From Allacma fusca (taxonomy: Eukaryota > Arthropoda > Collembola > Symphypleona > Sminthuridae), in NCBI GenBank assembly GCA_947179485.1, contig OX359249.1, positions 62,001-126,000 on the forward strand: DNA of 64,000 nucleotides, written 5' to 3'. The position numbers and the translations under genes are program-made. Below are positions 12,701 through 26,712 of this stretch, in pieces (position 1 is the first letter of the stretch; every line of letters starts with the position of its first letter). A model generated the notes under the pieces. That model ran no database searches. It was not told the origin of the DNA and worked only from the letters and a program-made list of their open reading frames with translations.

Positions 12701-15700
12701 GTTATTCCCTGGGAAAGTTATTCCTTGGGAAAGTTATTCCCTGGGAATGTTATACCCTGGGAATGTTATTCCCTGGGAATGTTATTCCCTGGGAATGTTA
12801 TTCCCTGGGAATGTTATTCCCTGGGAATGTTATTCCCTGGGAATGTTATTCCCTGGGAATGTTATTCCCTGGGAATGTTATTCCCTGGGAATGTTATTCC
12901 CTGGGAATGTTATTCCCTGGGAATGTTATTCCCTGGGAATGTTATTTCCTGGGAATGTTATTCCCTGGGAATGTTATTCCCTGGGAATGTTATTCCCTGG
13001 GAATGTTATTCCCTGGGAATGTTATTCCCTGGGAATGTTATTCCCTGAGAATGTTATACCCTGGGAAAGTTATTCCCTGGGAATGTTATTCCCTGGGAAT
13101 GTTATTCCCTGGGAATGTTATTCCCTGGGAATGTTATTCCCTGGGAATGTTATTCCCTGGGAATGTTATTCCCTGGGAATGTTATTCCCTGGGAATGTTA
13201 TTCCCTGGGAATGTTATTCCCTGGGAATGTTATTCCCTGGGAATGTTATTCCCTGGGAATGTTATTCCCTGGGAATGTTATTCCCTGTTAATGTTATTCC
13301 CTGGGAATGTTATTCCCTGGGAATGTTATTCCCTGGGAATGTTATTCCCTGTTAATGTTATTCCCTGGGAATGTTATTCCCTGGGAATGTTATTCCCTGG
13401 GAATGTTATTCCCTGGGAATGTTATTCCCTGGGAATGTTATTCCCTGGGAATGTTATTCCCTGGGAATGTTATTCCCTGGGAATGTTATTCCCTGGGAAT
13501 GTTATTCCCTGGGAATGTTATTCCCTGGGAATGTTATTCCCTGGGAATGTTATTCCCTGGGAATGTTATTCCCTGGGAATGTTATTCCCTGGGAATGTTA
13601 TTCCCTGGGAATGTTATTCCCTGGGAATGTTATTCCCTGGGAATGTTATTCCCTGGGAATGTTATTCCCTGGGAATGTTATTCCCTGGGAATAATATTCC
13701 CTGGGAATGTTATTCCCTGGGAATGTTATTTCCTGGGAATGTTATTCCCTGGGAAAGTTATTCCTTGGGAAAGTTATTCCCTGGGAATGTTATACCCTGG
13801 GAAGGTTATTCCCTGGGAATGTTATTCCCTGGGAATGTTATTCCCTGGGAATGTTATTCCCTGGGAATGTTATTCCCTGGGAATGTTATTCCCTGGGAAT
13901 GTTATTCCCTGGGAATGTTATTCCCTGGGAATGTTATTTCCTCGGAATGTTATTCCCCGGGGAAAGTTATTCCCTGGGAAAGTTATTCCCTGGGAAAGTT
14001 ATTCCTTGGGAAAGTTATTCCCTGGGAAAGTTATTCCCTGGGAATGTTATTCCCTGGGAATGTTATTCCCTGGGAATGTTATTCCCTGGGAATGTTATTC
14101 CCTGGGAATGTTATTCCCTGGGAATGTTATTCCCTGGGAATGTTATTCCCTGGGAATGTTATTCCCTGGGAATGTTATTCCCTGGGAAAGTTATTCCTTG
14201 GGAAAGTTATTCCCTGGGAATGTTATACCCTGGGAAAGTTATTCCCTGGGAATGTTATTCCCTGGGAATGTTATTCCCTGGGAATGTTATTCCCTGGGAA
14301 TGTTATTCCCTGGGAATGTTATTCCCTGGGAATGTTATTCCCTGGGAATAATATTCCCTGGGAATGTTATTCCCTGGGAATGTTATTCCCTGGGAATGTT
14401 ATTCCCTGGGAATGTTATTCCCTGGGAATGTTATTCCCTGGGAATGTTATTCCCAGGGAATGTTATTCCCTGGGAATGTTATTCCCAGGGAATGTTATTC
14501 CCAGGGAATGTTATTCCCTGGGAATGTTATTCCCTGGGAATGTTATTCCCTGGGAATGTTATTCCCTGGGAATGTTATTCCCTGGGAATGTTATTCCCTG
14601 GGAATGTTATTCCCTGGGAATGTTATTCCCTGGGAATGTTATTCCCTGGGAATGTTATTCCCTGGGAATGTTATTCCCTGGGAATGTTATTCCCTGGGAA
14701 TGTTATTCCCTGGGAATGTTATTCCCTGGGAATGTTATTCCCTGGGAAAGTTATTACTTGGGAAAGTTATTCCCTGGGAATGTTATTCCCTGGGAATGTT
14801 ATTCCCTGGGAATGTTATTCCCTGGAAATGTTATTCCCTGGGAATGTTATTCCCTGGGAATGTTATTCCCTGGGAATGTTATTCCCTGGGAATGTTATTC
14901 CCTGGGAATGTTATTCCCTGGGAATGTTATTCCCTGGGAATGTTATTCCCTGGGAATGTTATTCCCTGGGAATGTTATTCCCTGGGAATGTTATTCCCTG
15001 GGAATGTTATTCCCTGGGAATGTTATTCCCTGGGAATGTTATTTCCTGGGAATGTTATTCCCTGGGAATGTTATTCCCTGGGAATGTTATTCCCTGGGAA
15101 TGTTATTCCCTGGGAAAGTTATTCCTTGGGAATGTTATTCCCTGGGAAAGTTATTCCTTGGGAAAGTTATTCCCTGGGAATGTTATTCCCTGGGAAAGTT
15201 ATTCCCTGGGAATGTTATTTCCTGGGAATGTTATTCCCTGGGAATGTTATTCCCTGGGAATGTTATTCCCTGGGAATGTTATTCCCTGGGAAAGTTATTC
15301 CTTGGGAATGTTATTCCCTGGGAAAGTTATTCCTTGGGAAAGTTATTCCCTGGGAATGTTATTCCCTGGGAAAGTTATTCCCTGGGAATGTTATTCCCTG
15401 GGAATGTTATTCCCTGGGAATGTTATTCCCTGGGAATGTTATTCCCTGGGAATGTTATTCCCTGGGAATGTTTATCCCTGGAAATGTTTATCCCTGGGAA
15501 TGTTATTCCCTGGGAATGTTATTCCCTGGGAATGTTATTCCCTGGGAATGTTATTCCCTGGGAATGTTATTCCCTGGGAATGTTATTCCCTGGGAATGTT
15601 ATTCCCTGGGAATGTTATTCCCTGGGAATGTTATTCCCTGGGAATGTTATTCCCTGGGAATGTTATTCCCTGGGAATGTTATTCCCTGGGAATGTTATTC

Positions 15701-17109
15701 CCTGGGAATGTTATTCCCTGGGAATGTTATTCCCTGGGAATGTTATTCCCTGGAAATGTTATTCCCTGGGAATGTTATTCCCTGGGAATGTTATTCCCTG
15801 GGAATGTTATTCCCTGGGAATGTTATTCCCTGGGAAAGTTATTCCTTGGGAAAGTTATTCCCTGGGAATGTTATACCCTGGGAAAGTTATTCCCTTGGAA
15901 TGTTATTCCCTGGGAATGTTATTCCCTGGGAATGTTATTCCCTGGGAATGTTATTCCCTGGGAATGTTATTCCCTGGGAATGTTATTCCCTGGGAATGTT
16001 ATTCCCTGGGAATGTTATTCCCTGGGAATGTTATTCCCTGGGAATGTTATTCCCTGGGAATGTTATTCCCTGGGAATGTTATTCCCTGGGAATGTTATTC
16101 CCTGGGAATGTTATTCCCTGGGAATGTTATTCCCTGGGAATGTTATTCCCTGGGAATGTTATTCCCTGGGAATGTTATTCCCTGGGAATGTTATTCCCTG
16201 GGAATGTTATTCCCTGGGAATGTTATTCCCTGGGAATGTTATTCCCTGGGAATGTTATTCCCTGGGAATGTTATTCCCTGGGAATGTTATTCCCTGGGAA
16301 TGTTATTCCCTGAGAATGTTATACCCTGGGAAAGTTATTCCCTGGGAATGTTATTCCCTGGGAATGTTATTCCCTGGGAATGTTATTCCCTGGGAATGTT
16401 ATTCCCTGGGAATGTTATTCCCTGGGAATGTTATTCCCTGGGAATGTTATTCCCTGAGAATGTTATTCCCTGGGAATGTTATTCCCTGGGAATGTTATTC
16501 CCTGGGAATGTTATTCCCTGTTAATGTTATTCCCTGGGAATGTTATTCCCTGGGAATGTTATTCCCTGGGAATGTTATTCCCTGGGAATGTTATTCCCTG
16601 GGAATGTTATTCCCTGGGAATGTTATTCCCTGGGAATGTTATTCCCTGGGAATGTTATTCCCTGGGAATGTTATTCCCTGGGAATGTTATTCCCTGGGAA
16701 TGTTATTCCCTGGGAATGTTATTCCCTGGGAATGTTATTCCCTGGGAATGTTATTCCCTGGGAATGTTATTCCCTGGGAAAGTTATTCCCTGGGAAAGTT
16801 ATTCCTTGGGAAAGTTATTCCCTGGGAAAGTTATTCCCTGGGAATGTTATTCCCTGGGAAAGTTATTCCCTGGGAATGTTATTCCCTGGGAATGTTTATC
16901 CCTGGGAATGTTTATCCCTGGGAATGTTATTCCTGGGAATGTTATTCCCTGGGAATGTTATTCCCTGGGAATGTTATTCCCTGGGAATGTTATTCCCTGG
17001 GAATGTTATTCCCTGGGAATGTTATTCCCTGGGAATGTTATTCCCTGGGAATGTTATTCCCTGGGAATGTTATTCCCTGGGAATGTTATTCCCTGGGAAT
17101 GTTATTCCC

Positions 17110-20100
17110 TGGGAAAGTTATTCCTTGGGAAAGTTATTCCCTGGGAATGTTATACCCTGGGAAAGTTATTCCCTGGGAATGTTATTCCCTGGGAATGTTA
17201 TTCCCTGGGAATGTTATTCCCTGGGAATGTTATTCCCTGGGAATGTTATTCCCTGGGAATGTTATTCCCTGGGAATGTTATTCCCTGGGAATGTTATTCC
17301 CTGGGAATGTTATTCCCTGGGAATGTTATTCCCTGGGAATGTTATTCCCTGGGAATGTTATTCCCTGGGAATGTTATACCCTGGGAAAGTTATTCCCTGG
17401 GAATGTTATTCCCTGGGAATGTTATTCCCTGGGAATGTTATTCCCTGGGAATGTTATACCCTGGGAAAGTTATTCCCTGGGAATGTTATTCCCTGGGAAT
17501 GTTATTCCCTGGGAATGTTATTCCCTGGGAATGTTATTCCCTGGGAATGTTATTCCCTGAGAATGTTATACCCTGGGAAAGTTATTCCCTGGGAATGTTA
17601 TTCCCTGGGAATGTTATTCCCTGGGAATGTTATTCCCTGGGAATGTTATTCCCTGGGAATGTTATTCCCTGGGAATGTTATTCCCTGGGAATGTTATTCC
17701 CTGGGAATGTTATTCCCTGGGAATGTTATTCCCTGGGAATGTTATTCCCTGGGAATGTTATTCCCTGGGAATGTTATTCCCTGGGAATGTTATTCCCTGG
17801 GAATGTTATTCCCTGGGAATGTTATTCCCTGGGAATGTTATTCCCTGTTAATGTTATTCCCTGGGAATGTTATTCCCTGGGAATGTTATTCCCTGGGAAT
17901 GTTATTCCCTGGGAATGTTATTCCCTGGGAATGTTATTCCCTGGGAATGTTATTCCCTGGGAATGTTATTCCCTAGGAATGTTATTCCCTGGGAATGTTA
18001 TTCCCTGGGAATGTTATTCCCTGGGAATGTTATTCCCTGGGAATGTTATTCCCTGGGAATGTTATTCCCTGGGAATGTTATTCCCTGGGAATGTTATTCC
18101 CTGGGAAAGTTATTCCTTGGGAAAGTTATTCCCTGGGAAAGTTATTCCCTGGGAATTTTATTTCCTGGGAAAGTTATTCCTTGGGAAAGTTATTCCCTGG
18201 GAAAGTTATTCCCTGGGAATGTTATTCCCTGGGAAAGTTATTCCCTGGGAATGTTATTCCCTGGGAATGTTATTCCCTGGGAATGTTTATCCCTGGGAAT
18301 GTTATTCCTGGGAATGTTATTCCCTGGGAATGTTATTCCCTGGGAATGTTATTCCCTGGGAATGTTATTCCCTGGGAATGTTATTCCCTGGGAATGTTAT
18401 TCCCTGGGAATGTTATTCCCTGGGAATGTTATTCCCTGGGAATGTTATTCCCTGGGAATGTTATTCCTTGGGAAAGTTATTCCCTGGGAAATTTATTCCC
18501 TGGGAAAGTTATTCCTTGGGAATGTTATTCCCTGGGAATGTTATTCCCTAGGAATGTTATTCCCTGGGAATGTTATTCCCTGGGAATGTTATTCCCTGGG
18601 AATGTTATTCCCTGGGAATGTTATTCCCTGGGAATGTTATTCCCTGGGAATGTTAATCCCTGGGAATGTTATTCCCTGGGAATGTTATTCCCTGGGAATG
18701 TTATTCCCTGGGAATGTTATTCCCTGGGAATGTTATTCCCTGGGAATGTTATTCCCTGGGAATGTTATTCCCTGGGAATGTTATTCCCTGGGAATGTTAT
18801 TCCCTGGGAAAGTTATTCCCTGGGAAATTTATTCCCTGGGAAAGTTATTCCTTGGGAATGTTATTCCCTGGGAATGTTATTCCCTAGGAATGTTATTCCC
18901 TGGGAATGTTATTCCCTGGGAATGTTATTCCCTGGGAATGTTATTCCCTGGGAATGTTATTCCTTGGGAAAGTTATTCACTGGGAAATTTATTCCCTGGG
19001 AAAGTTATTCCTTGGGAATGTTATTCCCTGGGAATGTTATTCCCTAGGAATGTTATTCCCTGGGAATGTTATTCCCTGGGAATGTTATTCCCTGGGAATG
19101 TTATTCCCTGGGAATGTTATTCCCTGGGAATGTTATTCCCTGGGAATGTTATTCCCTGGGAATGTTATTCCCTGGGAATGTTATTCCCTGGGAATGTTAT
19201 TCCCTGGGAATGTTATTCCCTGGGAATGTTATTCCCTGGGAATGTTATTCCCTGGGAATGTTATTCCCTGGGAATGTTATTCCCTGGGAATGTTATTCCC
19301 TGGGAATGTTATTTCCTCGGAATGTTATTAACTGGGAAAGTTATTCCTTGGGAAAATTATTGCCTGGGAAAGTTATTCCCTTGGAAAGTTATTCCCTGGG
19401 AATGTTATTCCCTGGGAATGTTATTCCCTGGGAATGTTATTTCCTGGGAATGTTATTCCCTGGGAATGTTATTCCCTGGGAATGTTATTCCCTGGGAATG
19501 TTATTATCTGGGAATGTTATTCCCTGGGAATGTTATTCGCTGGGAAAGTTATTCCCTGGGAAAGTTTTTCCTTGGGAAAGTTATTCCCTGGGAATGTTAT
19601 TCCCTGGGAATGTTATTTCCTGGGAATGTTATTCCCTGGGAATGTTATTCCCTGGGAATGTTATTCCCTGGGAATGTTATTCCCTGGGAATGTTTATCCC
19701 TGGGAATGTTAATCCCTGGGAATGTTATTCCCTGGGAATGTTATTCCTTGGGAATGTTATTGCCTGGGAATGTTATTCCCTGGGAATGTTATTCCTTGGG
19801 AATGTTATTCCCTGGGAATGTTATTCCCTGGGAATGTTATTCCCTGGGAATGTTATTCCCTAGGAATGTTATTCCCTGGGAATGTTATTCCCTGGGAATG
19901 TTATTCCCTGGGAATGTTATTCCCTGGGAATGTTAATCCCTGGGAATGTTATTCGCTGGGAATGGTTTTCCTTAGGAATGTCTTTCCTTGGGAATGTTAT
20001 TCCCCGGGAATGTTATTCCCTGGGAATGTTATTCCCTTGGAAGGTTATTCCCTGGGAATGTTATTCCCTGGGAATGTTATTCCCTGGGAATGTTATTCCC

Positions 20101-20300
20101 TGGGAATGTTATTCCCTGGAAATGTTATTCCCTGGGAATGTTATTCCCTGGGAATGTTATTCCCTGGGAATGTTTATCCCTGGGAATGTTATTCCCTGGG
20201 AATGTTATTCCCTGGGAATGTTATTCCCTGGGAATGTTATTCCCTGGGAATGTTATTCCCTGGGAATGTTATTCCCTGGGAATGTTATTCCCTGGGAATG
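17110..20300 (+). repeat. Satellite 3.3-kb tandem duplication, copy 1
   Basis: This segment carries ordered markers: CCTGAGAATG (17557), GGGAATTTTATTTCC (about 18151), the TTAACTGGGAAAG unit (about 19328), a GGTTTTCCTTAGG unit (about 19964) and a GTTTTTCCC unit (about 20299). All recur in copy 2. Offsets step from 3,247 to 3,359 to about 3,295 bp, nearly always by multiples of 16, so whole units have been gained and lost since duplication. Apart from these steps the copies look almost identical. Confidence 0.88.
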
Positions 20301-20356
20301 TTTTTCCCTGGGAATGTTATTCCCTGGGAATGTTATTCCCTGGGAATGTTATTCCC

Positions 20357-23300
20357 TGGGAAAGTTATTCCTTGGGAAAGTTATTCCCTGGGAATGTTAT
20401 ACCCTGGGAAAGTTATTCCCTGGGAATGTTATTCCCTGGGAATGTTATTCCCTGGGAATGTTATTCCCTGGGAATGTTATTCCCTGGGAATGTTATTCCC
20501 TGGGAATGTTATTCCCTGGGAATGTTATTCCCTGGGAATGTTATTCCCTGGGAATGTTATTCCCTGGGAATGTTATTCCCTGGGAATGTTATTCCCTGGG
20601 AATGTTATTCCCTGGGAATGTTATACCCTGGGAAAGTTATTCCCTGGGAATGTTATTCCCTGGGAATGTTATTCCCTGGGAATGTTATTCCCTGGGAATG
20701 TTATACCCTGGGAAAGTTATTCCCTGGGAATGTTATTCCCTGGGAATGTTATTCCCTGGGAATGTTATTCCCTGGGAATGTTATTCCCTGGGAATGTTAT
20801 TCCCTGAGAATGTTATACCCTGGGAAAGTTATTCCCTGGGAATGTTATTCCCTGGGAATGTTATTCCCTGGGAATGTTATTCCCTGGGAATGTTATTCCC
20901 TGGGAATGTTATTCCCTGGGAATGTTATTCCCTGGGAATGTTATTCCCTGGGAATGTTATTCCCTGGGAATGGTATTCCCTGGGAATGTTATTCCCTGGG
21001 AATGTTATTCCCTGGGAATGTTATTCCCTGGGAATGTTATTCCCTGGGAATGTTATTCCCTGGGAATGTTATTCCCTGTTAATGTTATTCCCTGGGAATG
21101 TTATTCCCTGGGAATGTTATTCCCTGGGAATGTTATTCCCTGGGAATGTTATTCCCTGGGAATGTTATTCCCTGGGAATGTTATTCCCTGGGAATGTTAT
21201 TCCCTAGGAATGTTATTCCCTGGGAATGTTATTCCCTGGGAATGTTATTCCCTGGGAATGTTATTCCCTGGGAATGTTATTCCCTGGGAATGTTATTCCC
21301 TGGGAATGTTATTCCCTGGGAATGTTATTCCCTGGGAATGTTATTCCCTGGGAAAGTTATTCCTTGGGAAAGTTATTCCCTGGGAAAGTTATTCCCTGGG
21401 AATTTTATTTCCTGGGAAAGTTATTCCTTGGGAAAGTTATTCCCTGGGAAAGTTATTCCCTGGGAATGTTATTCCCTGGGAAAGTTATTCCCTGGGAATG
21501 TTATTCCCTGGGAATGTTATTCCCTGGGAATGTTTATCCCTGGGAATGTTATTCCTGGGAATGTTATTCCCTGGGAATGTTATTCCCTGGGAATGTTATT
21601 CCCTGGGAATGTTATTCCCTGGGAATGTTATTCCCTGGGAATGTTATTCCCTGGGAATGTTATTCCCTGGGAATGTTATTCCCTGGGAATGTTATTCCCT
21701 GGGAATGTTATTCCCTGGGAATGTTATTCCTTGGGAAAGTTATTCCCTGGGAAATTTATTCCCTGGGAAAGTTATTCCTTGGGAATGTTATTCCCTGGGA
21801 ATGTTATTCCCTAGGAATGTTATTCCCTGGGAATGTTATTCCCTGGGAATGTTATTCCCTGGGAATGTTATTCCCTGGGAATGTTATTCCCTGGGAATGT
21901 TATTCCCTGGGAATGTTAATCCCTGGGAATGTTATTCCCTGGGAATGTTATTCCCTGGGAATGTTATTCCCTGGGAATGTTATTCCCTGGGAATGTTATT
22001 CCCTGGGAATGTTATTCCCTGGGAATGTTATTCCCTGGGAATGTTATTCCCTGGGAATGTTATTCCCTGGGAAAGTTATTCCCTGGGAAATTTATTCCCT
22101 GGGAAAGTTATTCCTTGGGAATGTTATTCCCTGGGAATGTTATTCCCTAGGAATGTTATTCCCTGGGAATGTTATTCCCTGGGAATGTTATTCCCTGGGA
22201 ATGTTATTCCCTGGGAATGTTATTCCTTGGGAAAGTTATTCACTGGGAAATTTATTCCCTGGGAAAGTTATTCCTTGGGAATGTTATTCCCTGGGAATGT
22301 TATTCCCTAGGAATGTTATTCCCTGGGAATGTTATTCCCTGGGAATGTTATTCCCTGGGAATGTTATTCCCTGGGAATGTTATTCCCTGGGAATGTTATT
22401 CCCTGGGAATGTTATTCCCTGGGAATGTTATTCCCTGGGAATGTTATTCCCTGGGAATGTTATTCCCTGGGAATGTTATTCCCTGGGAATGTTATTCCCT
22501 GGGAATGTTATTCCCTGGGAATGTTATTCCCTGGGAATGTTATTCCCTGGGAATGTTATTCCCTGGGAATGTTATTCCCTGGGAATGTTATTCCCTGGGA
22601 ATGTTATTCCCTGGGAATGTTATTCCCTGGGAATGTTATTCCCTGGGAATGTTATTCCCTGGGAATGTTATTTCCTCGGAATGTTATTAACTGGGAAAGT
22701 TATTCCTTGGGAAAATTATTGCCTGGGAAAGTTATTCCCTTGGAAAGTTATTCCCTGGGAATGTTATTCCCTGGGAATGTTATTCCCTGGGAATGTTATT
22801 TCCTGGGAATGTTATTCCCTGGGAATGTTATTCCCTGGGAATGTTATTCCCTGGGAATGTTATTATCTGGGAATGTTATTCCCTGGGAATGTTATTCGCT
22901 GGGAAAGTTATTCCCTGGGAAAGTTTTTCCTTGGGAAAGTTATTCCCTGGGAATGTTATTCCCTGGGAATGTTATTTCCTGGGAATGTTATTCCCTGGGA
23001 ATGTTATTCCCTGGGAATGTTATTCCCTGGGAATGTTATTCCCTGGGAATGTTTATCCCTGGGAATGTTAATCCCTGGGAATGTTATTCCCTGGGAATGT
23101 TATTCCTTGGGAATGTTATTGCCTGGGAATGTTATTCCCTGGGAATGTTATTCCTTGGGAATGTTATTCCCTGGGAATGTTATTCCCTGGGAATGTTATT
23201 CCCTGGGAATGTTATTCCCTAGGAATGTTATTCCCTGGGAATGTTATTCCCTGGGAATGTTATTCCCTGGGAATGTTATTCCCTGGGAATGTTAATCCCT

Positions 23301-23600
23301 GGGAATGTTATTCGCTGGGAATGGTTTTCCTTAGGAATGTCTTTCCTTGGGAATGTTATTCCCCGGGAATGTTATTCCCTGGGAATGTTATTCCCTTGGA
23401 AGGTTATTCCCTGGGAATGTTATTCCCTGGGAATGTTATTCCCTGGGAATGTTATTCCCTGGGAATGTTATTCCCTGGAAATGTTATTCCCTGGGAATGT
23501 TATTCCCTGGGAATGTTATTCCCTGGGAATGTTTATCCCTGGGAATGTTATTCCCTGGGAATGTTATTCCCTGGGAATGTTATTCCCTGGGAATGTTTTT
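20357..23600 (+). repeat. Satellite 3.3-kb tandem duplication, copy 2
   Basis: Directly follows copy 1 and repeats its markers in order (20804, 21398, 22687, 23323 and 23594). The adjacency and order point to a tandem duplication of a segment of about 200 units. After 23600 the sequence departs from copy 1. Confidence 0.88.
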
Positions 23601-24664
23601 CCCTGGGAATGTTATTCCCTGGGAATGTTATTCCTTGGGAAAGTTATTCCCTGGGAAAGTTATTCCCTGGGAAAGTTATTCCTTGGGAAAGTTATTCCCT
23701 GGGAAAGTTATTCCTTGGGAATGTTATTCCCTGGGAATGTTATTCCCTGGGAATGTTATTCCCTGGGAATGTTATTCCCTGGGAATGTTATTCCCTGGGA
23801 ATGTTAATCCCTGGGAATGTTATTCCCTGGGAATGTTATTCCCTGGGAATGTAATTCCCTGGGAATGTTATTCCCTGGGAATGTTATTCCCTGGGAATGT
23901 TATTCCCTGGGAATGTTATTCCCTGGGAATGTTATTCCCTGGGAATGTTATTCCCTGGGAATGTTATTCCCTGGGAATGTTATTCCCTGGGAATGTTATT
24001 CCCTGGGAATGTTATTCCCTGGGAATGTTATTCCCTGGGAATGTTATTCCCTGGGAATGTTATTCCCTGGGAATGTTATTCCCAGGGAATGTTATTCCCT
24101 GGGAATGTTATTCCCTGGGAATGTTATTCCCTGGGAATGTTATTCCCTGGGAATGTTATTCCATGGGAATGTTATTCCCTGGGAATGTTATTCCCTGGGA
24201 ATGTTATTCCCTGGGAATGTTATTCCCTGGGAATGTTATTCCCTGGGAATGTTATTCCCTGGAAATGTTATTCCCTGGGAATGTTATTCCCTGGAAATGT
24301 TATTCCCTGGAAATGTTATTCCCTGGGAATGTTATTCCCTGGGAATGTTATTCCCTGGGAATGTCATTCCCTGGGAATGTTATTCCCTGGGAATGTTATT
24401 CCCTGGGAATGTTATTCCCTGGGAATGTTATTCCCTGGGAATGTTATTCCCTAGGAATGTTATTCCCTGGGAATGTTATTCCCTGGGAATGTTATTCCCT
24501 GGGAATGTTATTATCTGGGAATGTTATTCCCTGGGAATGTTATTCGCTGGGAAAGTTATTCCCTGGGAAAGTTTTTCCTTGGGAAAGTTATTCCCTGGGA
24601 ATGTTATTCCCTGGGAATGTTATTTCCTGGGAATGTTATTCCCTGGGAATGTTAATCCCTGGGA

Positions 24665-26712
24665 ATGTTATTCGCTGGGAATGTTATTCCCTGGGAATGG
24701 TTTTCCTTAGGAATGTTTTTCCCTGGGAATGTTATTCCCCGGGAATGTTATTCCCTGGTAATGTTATTCCCTGGGAATGTTATTCCCTGGGAATGTTATT
24801 CCCTGGGAATGTTATTCCCTGGGAATGTTATTCCCTGGGAATGTTATTCCCTGGGAATGTTATTCCCTGGGAATGTTATTCCCTGGGAATGTTATTCCCT
24901 GGGAATGTTATTCCCTGGGAATGTTATTCCCTGGGAATGTTATTCCCTGGGAATGTTATTCCCTGGGAATGTTATTCCCTGGGAATGTTATTTCCTCGGA
25001 ATGTTATTAACTGGGAAAGTTATTCCTTGGGAAAGTTATTGCCTGGGAAAGTTATTCCCTTGGAAAGTTATTCCCTGGGAATGTTATTCCCTGGGAATGT
25101 TATTCCCTGGGAATGTTATTTCCTGGGAATGTTATTCCCTGGGAATGTTATTCCCTGGGAATGTTATTCCCTGGGAATGTTATTCCCTGGGAATGTTATT
25201 ATCTGGGAATGTTATTCCCTGGGAATGTTATTCGCTGGGAAAGTTATTCCCTGGGAAAGTTTTTCCTTGGGAAAGTTATTCCCTGGGAATGTTATTCCCT
25301 GGGAATGTTATTTCCTGGGAATGTTATTCCCTGGGAATGTTATTCCCTGGGAATGTTATTCCCTGGGAATGTTATTCCCTGGGAATGTTTATCCCTGGGA
25401 ATGTTAATCCCTGGGAATGTTATTCCCTGGGAATGTTATTCCTTGGGAATGTTATTGCCTGGGAATGTTATTCCCTGGGAATGTTATTCCTTGGGAATGT
25501 TATTCCCTGGGAATGTTATTCCCTGGGAATGTTATTCCCTAGGAATGTTATTCCCTGGGAATGTTATTCCCTGGGAATGTTATTCCCTGGGAATGTTAAT
25601 CCCTGGGAATGTTATTCGCTGGGAATGGTTTTCCTTAGGAATGTCTTTCCTTAGGAATGTCTTTCCTTGGGAATGTTATTCCCCGGGAATGTTATTCCCT
25701 GGGAATGTTATTCCCTTGGAAGGTTATTCCCTGGGAATGTTATTCCCTGGGAATGTTATTCCCTGGGAATGTTATTCCCTGGGAATGTTATTCCCTGGGA
25801 ATGTTATTCCCTGGGAATGTTATTCCCTGGGAATGTTATTCCCTGGGAATGTTATTCCCTGGGAATGTTATTCCCTGGGAATGTTATTCCCTGGGAATTT
25901 TATTCCCTGGGAATGTTATTCCCTGGGAATGTTATTCCCTGGGAATGTTATTCCCTGGGAATGTTATTCCCTGGGAATGTTAATCCCTGGGAATGTTATT
26001 CGCTGGGAATGTTATTCCCTGGGAATGGTTTTCCTTAGGAATGTTTTTCCCTGGGAATGTTATTCCCCGGGAATGTTATTCCCTGGTAATGTTATTCCCT
26101 GGTAATGTTATTCCCTGGGAATTTTATTCCCTGGGAATGTTATTCCCTGGGAACGTTATTCCCTGGGAATGTTATTCCCTGGGAATGTTATTCCCTGGGA
26201 ATGTTATTCCCTGGGAATGTTATTCCCTGGGAATTTTATTCCCTGGGAATGTTATTCCCTGGGAATGTTATTCCCTGGGAATGTTAATCCCTGGGAATGT
26301 TATTCGCTGGGAATGTTATTCCCTGGGAATGGTTTTCCTTAGGAATGTTTTTCCCTGGGAATGTTATTCCCCGGGAATGTTATTCCCTGGTAATGTTATT
26401 CCCTGGGAATGTTATTCCCTGGGAATGTTATTCCCTGGGAATGTTATTCCCTGGGAATGTTATTCCCTGGGAATGTTATTCCCTAGGAATGTTATTCCCT
26501 GGGAATGTTATTCCCTGGGAATGTTATTCCCTGGGAATGTTATTCCCTGGGAATGTTATTATCTGGGAATGTTATTCCCTGGGAATGTTATTCGCTGGGA
26601 AAGTTATTCCCTGGGAAAGTTTTTCCTTGGGAAAGTTATTCCCTGGGAATGTTATTCCCTGGGAATGTTATTTCCTGGGAATGTTATTCCCTGGGAATGT
26701 TAATCCCTGGGA
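24665..26712 (+). repeat. Satellite 2.05-kb higher-order repeat, copy 1
   Basis: Begins with ATTCGCTGGGAATG followed by GGTTTTCCTTAGG, and includes the TTAACTGGGAAAG marker near 25008 and paired GTCTTTCCTTAGG units near 25640. The next copy starts exactly 2,048 bp (128 units) later, and later markers align at 2,064 bp. Confidence 0.87.
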
